From the NCBI RefSeq assembly GCF_002498315.1, contig NZ_DAGX01000005.1, positions 614,762 to 627,358 on the forward strand: a stretch of 12,597 nucleotides of DNA. The letters run 5' to 3'. Below the pieces are notes generated by a model. The model did no database searches and was not told the DNA's origin. It saw nothing but the letters and a program-made list of their open reading frames with translations. Of the stretch, positions 7,308 to 12,597 are shown in pieces. Every line of letters starts with the position of its first letter. Positions within the stretch are counted from its first letter, which is position 1. This DNA is from Methanofollis sp. UBA420. GTDB lineage: Archaea > Halobacteriota > Methanomicrobia > Methanomicrobiales > Methanofollaceae. Both the position numbers and the translations under genes were made by a program.

Positions 7308-7496
7308 ATGGAGAGGTGCGATCGCCACCCTGAAAAGACCATCACCGGCCGGTGCCGGATCTGCAGTCAGGGTTTCTGCCCTGAATGCATCGGTTGCCGG
7401 ATCCAGATCTGTCCGGGGTGCCTGTACAAAGGACTTGTCGTCGCCCTCGTCGCGATGGTCCTCATCTCGTATACCGTCTGGTTCGGGATCTTGTAA
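7308..7496 (+). CDS. Small Cys-rich zinc-finger (B-box-like) membrane protein, 62 residues
   Basis: The ATG at 7308 has a strong ribosome-binding site, GAGGAGAT, ending eight bases upstream. The product is 62 residues. Residues 1-38 are dense in metal ligands: C4, H7, C16, C19, C24, C27, C30, C35 and C38, in the order CDRHPEK ... CRICSQGFCPECIGC ... CPGC, like the B-box/zinc-ribbon heads found at the N-terminus of many archaeal and bacterial membrane proteins. Residues 43-60 (VVALVAMVLISYTVWFGI) form one hydrophobic helix, after which the protein ends. Family members usually continue into a rhomboid or several-helix domain; here only one helix is present, so this is a minimal form. It is transcribed away from nudC across a 57-base gap and converges on the flavoprotein gene with four bases between stops. 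Its function is unknown; zinc binding is inferred. Confidence 0.85.
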   Translation: MERCDRHPEKTITGRCRICSQGFCPECIGCRIQICPGCLYKGLVVALVAMVLISYTVWFGIL

Positions 7497-7500
7497 TCTC

Positions 7501-8076
7501 TCAGGCCCGGATCTTCTTCAGGATCCAGGCCATGTTCTTTCCCAGGTTCTGCATCGTCTGCAGGCCCTCCTCGTCCTTCTCGACGTCGCCCGGCGCAAGC
7601 CCGATGCCGATATTCCAGTACGACGAACCGACCGTGACCATCTGCGAGATCCCGAAGAGGTGGTTGATGGTGTCGTAGGCACGGACGGCGCCGGCGCGGC
7701 GGACGGCGACGACGGCCGCACCAGCCTTCCGGGTGAACATGCCGCCATTGGCGAGGGCCACATAGCCGGCGCGGTCGATGAGGGCCTTCGTCTCGGTGCT
7801 GACGTCCGCGAAGTAGGTCGGCGACCCGATGATGATCCCGTCGGCGATTGCCATCTTCGCGATGCAGTCATTGACGAAGTCGTCATCGATGACGCATTTC
7901 CTGTCCTGGTTCTCGAAACATTTCGCACAGGCTGTGCAGCCGTGAACTTTTTTCCCGCCGATATGGATGAGTTCGGTCTCGATGCCTTCCTTCTCAAGTT
8001 CTGTGAGGACGGCCACCAGAAGGCGGGCGGTGTTCCCGTCCTTCCTGGGACTCCCGTTGAATGCGACGACTTTCAT
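7501..8076 (-). CDS. Iron-sulfur flavoprotein (Isf-like, NADPH-dependent FMN reductase superfamily)
   Basis: Isf proteins of methanogens carry FMN and one [4Fe-4S] cluster and pass electrons from ferredoxin to acceptors such as O2, H2O2 or other partners. The 191-residue product has a flavodoxin-like fold: the phosphate-binding loop FNGSPRKDGNTARLL (6-20), then a compact cysteine motif C47-x2-C50-x2-C53-x7-C61, then GIIIGSPTYFADVS (85-98) of the flavin site. The compact Cx2Cx2Cx4-7C motif is the Isf hallmark and separates it from cluster-free NADPH-dependent FMN reductases. The ATG at 8076 is preceded by AGGAGA six bases upstream. The ferredoxin-tailed aldo/keto reductase gene ends 51 bases upstream on the same strand, so the two probably form an operon. 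The physiological electron acceptor cannot be told from sequence. Confidence 0.92.
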   Translation of the reverse strand: MKVVAFNGSPRKDGNTARLLVAVLTELEKEGIETELIHIGGKKVHGCTACAKCFENQDRKCVIDDDFVNDCIAKMAIADGIIIGSPTYFADVSTETKALIDRAGYVALANGGMFTRKAGAAVVAVRRAGAVRAYDTINHLFGISQMVTVGSSYWNIGIGLAPGDVEKDEEGLQTMQNLGKNMAWILKKIRA

Positions 8077-8127
8077 CTCATGTCTCCTGTGTGCGATAGT
8101 TGGGCGTGGTCTTCATATGACTATCCC

Positions 8128-9255
8128 TCACCGCCCGAAGAGGTCGGCGACCTCGTGCAGACAGTCGATCACCCTGATCCCCTGCGGGCAGATCTGCTCG
8201 CAGGCGCCGCATTCGGCACAGAGAGAGGCATACCCTGTATCGCCGAGGACGTGGCGGTAGAAAAACGCGGCATGCTCCCGGTCGCCGAAGAGGGCGAGAT
8301 CATTCAGGCGGGCAAGGCACTCGGGGATGTTCACGCCGCCGGGGCAGGGCATGCAGTACCGGCAGGCCGTGCAGGGGACGCGGGTCTTCTCCCTGAAGAC
8401 GTCGCGGGCCCTTTTGACGGTCGCATGCTCGCCGGGGGAGAGGGATCCGGGCAGGCCCTCCTCCGCGGCCGCGAGGTTTTCGGCAAGCTGCACCGCAACG
8501 TTCATGCCGGAGAGGACGGTCGTCACCTCCGGGTGGTCGAGGACCCAGCGCAGGCCCCACGCGGCAGGGCTCCGGTGGACAGGGGCAGCATCGAAGATCA
8601 CTCTGACCTCATCGGGCGGCGCGGCAAGCATGCCGCCCCTGAGGGGTTCCATCACGACGACGGCGAGGCCCTTCTCCGCGGCATACCTGAGGCCCGCGGT
8701 CCCGGCCTGGTAGCCGGTGTCGAGATAGTTGTACTGGATCTGGCAGAGGTCCCAGGCGTACGCGTCGACGATCTCCCGGAATGCGTCGGCAGTGTCATGG
8801 AAGGAAAAGCCGGCGTACCGGATCCTCCCGTCGGCCTTCGCCTCGTCGAGGAAGAGGTCGACCTCCAGGTCCCAGAGCCTGTTCCACCTGCTCTTCGTGA
8901 GGGCGTGGATGAGGTAGGCGTCGAGGTGGTCGGTGCCGAGGCGCCGGAGAGACTCGTCCAGAAGGCGGTCCATGTCTTCCCTGGACTCCACTCTCTTTGC
9001 GGGCAATTTCGTTGCAAGGAAGGCCCTCTCGCGGTACCCGTCGGTAAGGGCCCTGCCGACGACTGGTTCGGACTCTCCTTCGTGATAGGGCACCGCCGTA
9101 TCGATGTACGACGCCCCGCCGTCGATCGCCGCCCTGATCAGGGCGATGGCCGCCTCGTCGTCGATGCGGCCCGCGAGTGTCTGTGGCAGGCGCATGCAGC
9201 CCATGCCGAGGACGGGGAGGGACTCTCCGGATGATGGTATCTTTCGAGAAAGCAT
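8128..9255 (-). CDS. Aldo/keto reductase with C-terminal 4Fe-4S ferredoxin domain
   Basis: This 375-residue protein joins an aldo/keto reductase TIM barrel (about 1-270) to a Cys-rich iron-sulfur domain (about 290-375). The AKR catalytic tetrad is visible as D52, Y57 (YIDTAVPYHEGESE), K83 (ATKLP) and H117 (YLIHAL). The tail has C295, C298, C301 and C304 in CTACRYCMPCPGGVNIPEC, with C313 close by, and C346, C349, C352 and C356 in CAECGACEQICPQ, enough for two [4Fe-4S] clusters. Such fusions are common in anaerobic archaea and bacteria; they are annotated as oxidoreductases, and their substrate is mostly unknown. Electrons could pass between ferredoxin and a carbonyl substrate without free NADPH, but this is inference. 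The ATG at 9255 follows a GGAGATCA-like ribosome-binding site and a TATA-like element. The Isf-like gene follows 51 bases later, giving a two-gene redox unit. Confidence 0.94.
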   Translation of the reverse strand: MLSRKIPSSGESLPVLGMGCMRLPQTLAGRIDDEAAIALIRAAIDGGASYIDTAVPYHEGESEPVVGRALTDGYRERAFLATKLPAKRVESREDMDRLLDESLRRLGTDHLDAYLIHALTKSRWNRLWDLEVDLFLDEAKADGRIRYAGFSFHDTADAFREIVDAYAWDLCQIQYNYLDTGYQAGTAGLRYAAEKGLAVVVMEPLRGGMLAAPPDEVRVIFDAAPVHRSPAAWGLRWVLDHPEVTTVLSGMNVAVQLAENLAAAEEGLPGSLSPGEHATVKRARDVFREKTRVPCTACRYCMPCPGGVNIPECLARLNDLALFGDREHAAFFYRHVLGDTGYASLCAECGACEQICPQGIRVIDCLHEVADLFGR

Positions 9256-9281
9256 TCCATTGATCTCCGTCGGCCAGAGTC

Positions 9282-9289
9282 ATTTTATT
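9282..9289 (-). promoter_or_regulatory. TATA-like element upstream of the aldo/keto reductase
   Basis: The minus strand reads AATAAAAT in a GC-rich setting. A start about 25 bases downstream would fall near 9261, only a few bases before the ATG at 9255. That would leave out the GGAG at 9265-9268, so either the leader is nearly absent or the true start is slightly further upstream. Confidence 0.35.
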
Positions 9290-9433
9290 GCCGGTTTCTG
9301 CCGCGAGCGGATTCTCCAGGAATGGCCGGAGAGCATCTGTCCTCCGCATGTACGAAAGATACAGATCAAAAAGACATTCATACGGCTTTGTAGAAACCCT
9401 CATACCTGGGCCGATGCATCCCCGATCCTATGA

Positions 9434-9517
9434 CGAGGTACGGTTTTCATCCAGGAGAAAGGCCCCTACTATCTGAACGTCGTGTCGGATGGGAACTGGA
9501 GCGTCTCGATCTCCTGA
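9434..9517 (+). pseudogene. 3' remnant of a plus-strand gene (secreted/beta-domain-like C-terminus)
   Basis: Directly after an in-frame TGA (9431-9433) comes a 27-residue open stretch reading RGTVFIQEKGPYYLNVVSDG then NWSVSIS, ending in TGA at 9515. Its alternating hydrophobic pattern (GPYYLNVVSDGNWSVSIS) is what one expects at the end of an all-beta domain; similar G-x-YYL-x-I ... W-x-I endings occur in archaeal surface or membrane-anchored proteins. Most of its codons end in G or C, like native genes here. There is no start codon or room for one, so it looks like the tail of a deleted or rearranged gene. A frameshifted upstream part was sought and not found. Confidence 0.4.
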
Positions 9518-9522
9518 AACCA

Positions 9523-9915
9523 TCAATACATCTTTTTTTCCGGGATCACTCCCCGGACACCCCCCCTGGGATCGGGGACGTCGCCGGCATAGCGCGGGAT
9601 GAGGTGGACGTGGAGGTGGGGCACTGTCTGCCCTGCGGCGGGGCCGACATTGACGCCGATATTCCAGCCGTCAGGGTGGTACCGCTCCTCCAGGACGTCC
9701 CGGCAGCGGGAGAGGAGGTCAATGAGGGCTATCCGCTCCGCCTCAGTCGCTTCGAAGAAGGAGGAGACGTGCCTGAAGGGGACGATGAGTGTGTGGCCGG
9801 GGTTCACCGGGAAGGCATCGGCCCTCGCGTAGGCGAGGGCGTTCTGCACGACGATGTCGGCGGGAGCGGGAACGCAGAAGGGGCAGGGGCCGTTCTTTCG
9901 TGAGTCATCGCCCAT
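9523..9915 (-). CDS. HIT-family nucleotide hydrolase/transferase
   Basis: Histidine-triad proteins hydrolyse or transfer nucleotides via a covalent nucleotidyl-histidine; members of this branch include Ap4A and nucleoside-phosphoramidate hydrolases. With the ATG at 9915 the protein has 130 residues. The triad is H100-L-H102-V-H104 in QTVPHLHVHLIPRYAGD. An N-terminal C11-x2-C14 pair (CPFC), together with H49 (VPFRH) and H100, forms the usual zinc site of this subfamily. PGHTLIVPFRH (39-49), WNIGVNVGPAAGQT (84-97) and the ending GGVRGVIPEKK are all typical. The frame is open upstream to a TTG at 9999, but homologues start just before CPFC, so the ATG is chosen; GGTGG about 13 bases upstream is a poor ribosome-binding site. 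No clear TATA box was found. The gene stands alone. The exact substrate cannot be told from sequence. Confidence 0.94.
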   Translation of the reverse strand: MGDDSRKNGPCPFCVPAPADIVVQNALAYARADAFPVNPGHTLIVPFRHVSSFFEATEAERIALIDLLSRCRDVLEERYHPDGWNIGVNVGPAAGQTVPHLHVHLIPRYAGDVPDPRGGVRGVIPEKKMY

Positions 9916-10032
9916 ACAGGCTTTTCCACCCACAGAGGGATGAATGCAGCGGTCCGGCGACAGCATGCAGGCAGAGGCATTGGCAAAGACTAACCTCAAT
10001 GAAACCAGGTACGACCCTGGCGAAGAAGGGTC

Positions 10033-10146
10033 TTGAGGTACGAGGATGGCACCATTCTCGCCGCGATCGAGGCATGGATCGGCGGCATTATGGCACTCGC
10101 ACGAGTTTTCCCCTCATTGCCCATAGAGAGCCCCGGGCAAAAATGA
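10033..10146 (+). pseudogene. Possible short ORF or gene remnant
   Basis: From a TTG at 10033 to the TGA at 10144-10146 one frame reads YEDGTILAAIEAWIGGIMAL then ARVFPSLPIESPGQK. The composition is that of a normal protein with an amphipathic or hydrophobic helix, and many codons end in G or C, whereas the other two plus-strand frames are Arg/His-rich or interrupted. There is no good ribosome-binding site, and the frame is closed by a TGA about 35 bases upstream of the TTG. It may be the tail of a lost gene, or chance. I do not recognise it. Confidence 0.2.
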
Positions 10147-10243
10147 ACATTTTAGACCGTATTCAGACCCAAAAAGGGGTAAAAATCAAAAAAATAACAT
10201 AAAAGATATACAGCATGCGACATGAGATTACAAGGTATAAATA

Positions 10244-10256
10244 TTACACAGTGTAA
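10244..10256. promoter_or_regulatory. Perfect palindrome abutting the TATA box of the sensor gene (candidate operator)
   Basis: The sequence TTACACAGTGTAA is a perfect inverted repeat with 6-base arms around a single A. It overlaps the first two bases of the TATA box at 10255-10264 and covers the position where TFB binds (the BRE). A protein bound here would compete with TBP/TFB, the usual way archaeal repressors act. The binding protein is unknown. Confidence 0.5.
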
Positions 10257-10264
10257 ATATATAA
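10255..10264 (+). promoter_or_regulatory. TATA box of the sensor gene
   Basis: AAATATATAA lies 41 bases before the ATG at 10306. Transcription would start near 10284, giving a leader of about 20 bases. It is the best TATA match on this strand upstream of the gene; a weaker one (GTATAAATATT, about 10235-10245) lies just before it. Confidence 0.6.
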
Positions 10265-10305
10265 TGAAACTTTAACTCTGCACTATACACCTGCCGGCGA
10301 ACCTG

Positions 10306-10635
10306 ATGATATCCCTTCTCTGCGTCGATGAAAAACCCGAGGCAATCGACCATATCCGTCAATACCTCGAAAAAACAGGCGATTTCTCGGTCACGACATC
10401 ACGTTCAGGGGACGAAGCACTCATGCTCCTGAAAGATCAGCCATTTGACGCCATACTTTCAGGATGTGAGATGCAGGGCATGAATGGAGTCGATCTCCTG
10501 CAGGCGGCACGGGAAAAAGGATGCCATGCCCCGTTCATCTTCTATGATGAGTTTGACGGCAGGAGCAGGGTATCGGAGGGGCACCGGAAAGACGAGTCGG
10601 CAACCCTGATCTCAGGCCTCATCGGTGCTGCCGGA
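10306..10635 (+). other. Segment encoding the degenerate receiver domain
   Basis: Codons 1-110 of the sensor gene. Compared with the usual receiver of methanogen REC-PAS kinases, the acidic pair survives as D8-E9, but the aspartate of the SDYQMPGMDG-type motif has become glycine (GGA at 10462-10464, SGCEMQGMNG), and FILFTG-type beta-4 has become FIFYDE. The fold is probably kept, but phosphorylation at the normal site is not possible. Confidence 0.7.
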
Positions 10636-12597
10636 GATCATCAAAGGCCATATTATACAGCACATCAGATCGAGACACTATTCGGAGCCATTGCAGATAG
10701 AACGAGTGTCGGGATCCTGATCCACCGCAATGGAAACCTGATCTATGCCAATCATGCCGTAGAAGAGATCTCCGGCTACCGCAGGGAGGAACTGCAGGCA
10801 ATCGACCTTATAGACCTTGTCCACCCTGCCGAGAGGGAAGATGCACGGGCACGGGCACAGCGGCGTCTTGAAGGTGCTCTGCCGGCCGAGCGATATACCA
10901 TCAGGGTACTGCAAAAGGATGGGAACGAGAGGATCCTCGATATCACAGCAGACCTCTGCGTAATCGGAGAGAGCCCCGCGCTGATCCTCTCCGGCCTGGA
11001 CCCCCGGGCAACAAAAAATGCCGAGGAGGACTATCGCTCCATCTTCTCTTCTTTCATAGACCTGTACTTCAGGACCGGAATGGACGGAACCATCAAGATG
11101 CTCTCCCCCTCCTGCAGAGAGATCCTGGGATGGGTACCCGACGAAGCGAGAGGGCAGAACGTGACGGCATTTTTCCCCGATCCTGCCGAAGCAGAGGAGG
11201 CAGGCCGGTTGCTCCTCGCCTCCGAGCATCTCCACGACCATGAGGTTCATCTGCTGAGGAAAGACGGGACAAAGATGATCTTTTCCCTCAATGCCCGCCT
11301 CATCCGCAGTGCAGACGGATCAGCATGCGGCATCGAGGGGACGCTCCGCGACATCACGGAAAGAAAACAGGCGGAGGAGGAAATTTCCCGGAGCAAAGCC
11401 CTCTTTGGTGCTACACTTGAGGCCACGAAGGATGGCATCCTCGCTACCAACCAGCATGGCCGGCCCATCGCCTGCAACGGAATCTTCAGGATGATGTGGG
11501 GGGTTCCGGAAACATGCCCTGCCCCCGGCGACGGCAGGGCTCTTCTCGAGATGATAGCCGCACAACTGAAGGATCCGGACGAGACCTACAGCCTGATCCG
11601 GGACATCTGCAAAAGGCCAGACAGTACACAACAACACAGCGTTCTCGAGTGCACCGACGGCAGGACGATCGAGTATTTTACCCGACCCCAGACGATCGGC
11701 GGCGAGACCACAGGCAGGGTATGGAGTTTCAGCGATATCACCGAGAGAAAACAGGCAGAACAAAGCCTGCGCGAGCGGGAAAATTTCTTCACCACCCTTC
11801 TGGAAGCTATCCGTGACGGCGTCCTGATCCTCAGCGAAGACGGCACGGTCGTTTATGCCAACAGGGCCGCCTGCGAACTGGTAGGTCTCTCATCTACCGA
11901 AGACTGCATCGGCAGAAGTATCCTCGAATTCGTCCACCAGGACTCGGCGCATGCCGTCTTCAGGGATCTGTTGACCGTACGCGGGGGGTCGGACGCAATT
12001 CCTGCGGAATACACATTTGTCACCCCGGCCGGGAGGGGGCGGCAGGTCGAGGGCCTCAGCAGCACCATCACCTGGAAAGAAAGGAAAGCGATCGCGGTCA
12101 CCCTGCGCGACATCACCGAAAGGAAGCAGGCCGAGGCCGCGGCACAGGAGAGTGCAGACCTGAACAGGGCACTGATCGACGGCCTCCCGGAGTACATCTT
12201 CGTGCTGACGCGAGAAGGGGAGATCATCTTCGCCAACCCTGCCGCCGAAGCCGCCCTCGGGTGCACGCGGCGTGCTCTCAGCAGGAAAGCAATGCGTTCC
12301 ATCATTGCAGAGTCTTCTTTGCAGGACTTCGATATCGCCATACAGGACGCCTTCACGGGCCAGAAATGTCGATCATTCGAGATCGGCGTCAGGACCGCGA
12401 CAGACGACTGCCTTCAGGTGACCCTGCGGGCCGCCCCCATTACCTTCAGAAACCGGGACGCTACTCTTGTCCTCCTTACAGATCTCACAGAACGACTTGT
12501 TCTTGAAAAAGAACTTAAAATGTACACTGATGAACTCAAACGCTACTCGGAGTCGCTTGCCAGGACCAACGGGAAGCTCACGATCATGAACAGCATC
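10306..12597 (+). CDS. Multi-PAS sensor protein with degenerate N-terminal receiver domain, probable histidine kinase; C-terminus cut by window edge
   Basis: The frame runs from the ATG at 10306 to the window edge, 764 residues without a stop. Residues 1-110 resemble a response-regulator receiver domain (ISLLCVDEKPEAIDHIRQYL ... FDAILSGCEMQGMNGVDLL), but the phosphoacceptor aspartate is replaced by G53, the conserved Thr/Ser by D81, and the usual Lys-containing end is missing. Five PAS domains follow at about 122-236, 241-350, 365-480, 492-605 and 618-730; three end in the same linker DITERKQAE (349, 477, 602) and the fifth in a related DLTERL. The last residues form a coiled coil (LEKELKMYTDELKRYSESLA) leading to NGKLTIMNSI, which in related methanogen proteins immediately precedes the RHD phospho-histidine box and ATPase domain; those parts would lie beyond the window. 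No membrane segment is visible, so it is a cytoplasmic sensor. Signal and partner are unknown. Confidence 0.9.
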   Translation, partial: MISLLCVDEKPEAIDHIRQYLEKTGDFSVTTSRSGDEALMLLKDQPFDAILSGCEMQGMNGVDLLQAAREKGCHAPFIFYDEFDGRSRVSEGHRKDESATLISGLIGAAGDHQRPYYTAHQIETLFGAIADRTSVGILIHRNGNLIYANHAVEEISGYRREELQAIDLIDLVHPAEREDARARAQRRLEGALPAERYTIRVLQKDGNERILDITADLCVIGESPALILSGLDPRATKNAEEDYRSIFSSFIDLYFRTGMDGTIKMLSPSCREILGWVPDEARGQNVTAFFPDPAEAEEAGRLLLASEHLHDHEVHLLRKDGTKMIFSLNARLIRSADGSACGIEGTLRDITERKQAEEEISRSKALFGATLEATKDGILATNQHGRPIACNGIFRMMWGVPETCPAPGDGRALLEMIAAQLKDPDETYSLIRDICKRPDSTQQHSVLECTDGRTIEYFTRPQTIGGETTGRVWSFSDITERKQAEQSLRERENFFTTLLEAIRDGVLILSEDGTVVYANRAACELVGLSSTEDCIGRSILEFVHQDSAHAVFRDLLTVRGGSDAIPAEYTFVTPAGRGRQVEGLSSTITWKERKAIAVTLRDITERKQAEAAAQESADLNRALIDGLPEYIFVLTREGEIIFANPAAEAALGCTRRALSRKAMRSIIAESSLQDFDIAIQDAFTGQKCRSFEIGVRTATDDCLQVTLRAAPITFRNRDATLVLLTDLTERLVLEKELKMYTDELKRYSESLARTNGKLTIMNSI

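Larger units (their letters stand above)
9256..9522. other. Intergenic region between the aldo/keto reductase and HIT genes
   Basis: The left third holds the probable AKR promoter. The middle (about 9340-9420) shows no convincing coding frame. The right third holds a short, well-coded plus-strand fragment that ends in a stop codon at 9515-9517 (separate entry), just short of the HIT stop at 9523. No RNA gene was recognised. Confidence 0.5.
9916..10305. other. Intergenic region between the HIT gene and the sensor gene
   Basis: The GC-rich left part (9916-10140) holds no convincing complete gene; one short plus-strand frame (10033-10146) has protein-like composition and may be a remnant. From about 10140 the sequence turns strongly AT-rich with A runs, then holds a 13-base palindrome (10244-10256) and a TATA box (10255-10264) serving the plus-strand sensor gene. 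No tRNA or other RNA was recognised. Confidence 0.55.

Noticed and set aside
6805..9234. 809-residue plus-strand open frame across nudC, flavoprotein and AKR genes
   Set aside because: Antisense shadow of three genes with complete catalytic motifs; its own sequence shows no domain or motif.
9539..9560. Imperfect inverted repeat CCGGGATCACTCCCCGG near the HIT 3' end
   Set aside because: Lies inside the HIT coding frame (VIPEKK region) and matches conserved protein residues; no sign of a terminator T run.
9999..10202. 67-codon plus-strand frame beginning MKPGTTLAKKGLEVRGWHH
   Set aside because: Arg/His-rich, no ribosome-binding site, runs into the A-rich promoter region; looks non-coding.
1..12597. 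CRISPR arrays, tRNA/rRNA genes, insertion sequences and attachment sites
   Set aside because: Looked for in gaps and gene borders; no regular short repeats, cloverleaf-like segments, transposase motifs or paired terminal repeats were seen.

Overview
The window looks like the chromosome of a methanogenic archaeon, most likely of the order Methanomicrobiales (Methanofollis/Methanoculleus-like). The case for this is an Isf-type iron-sulfur flavoprotein, a B12-dependent class II ribonucleotide reductase with archaeal tail domains, a ferredoxin-tailed aldo/keto reductase, a multi-PAS sensor protein of the kind these methanogens carry in large numbers, and archaeal TATA boxes instead of -35/-10 promoters. 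Most genes are GC-rich with G/C-ending codons. No tRNA, rRNA, CRISPR array or intact insertion sequence was seen.

Layout. (1) Positions 1-1976, minus strand: a MoxR/RavA-type AAA+ ATPase followed by a second gene that runs off the left edge and is probably its von Willebrand factor A partner. This block is visibly poorer in GC than the genes to its right, and the ATPase carries an unexpected C2H2 zinc finger. (2) 1977-2358: a spacer with promoters and a possible 3' remnant of a minus-strand gene. (3) 2359-3822, plus strand: a TrkH potassium transporter. (4) 3830-4096, minus strand: an 88-residue orphan protein with a clear TATA box. (5) 4166-7250, minus strand: NrdJ ribonucleotide reductase preceded by a NudC-like NADH pyrophosphatase. 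(6) 7308-7496, plus strand: a 62-residue Cys-rich, B-box-like zinc protein with one membrane helix, divergent from nudC. (7) 7501-9255, minus strand: an iron-sulfur aldo/keto reductase and an Isf-like flavoprotein, probably one redox operon. (8) 9256-9522: a spacer with an apparent 3' gene remnant. (9) 9523-9915, minus strand: a HIT-family nucleotide hydrolase. (10) 9916-10305: a regulatory spacer with a TATA box abutted by a perfect palindrome. (11) 10306 to the right edge, plus strand: a sensor protein made of a receiver-like domain lacking its phosphoacceptor aspartate, then five PAS domains, cut off before the expected kinase core.

The middle of the window has a loose redox and nucleotide theme: dNTP synthesis (NrdJ), dinucleotide hydrolysis (NudC, HIT) and low-potential electron transfer (AKR-ferredoxin, Isf). 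The genes do not obviously form one system. The items most worth a second look are the zinc-finger RavA-like ATPase, the degenerate receiver domain with a palindromic operator at its promoter, the small zinc membrane protein, and the gene remnants at 2254-2340 and 9434-9517, which suggest past rearrangement.
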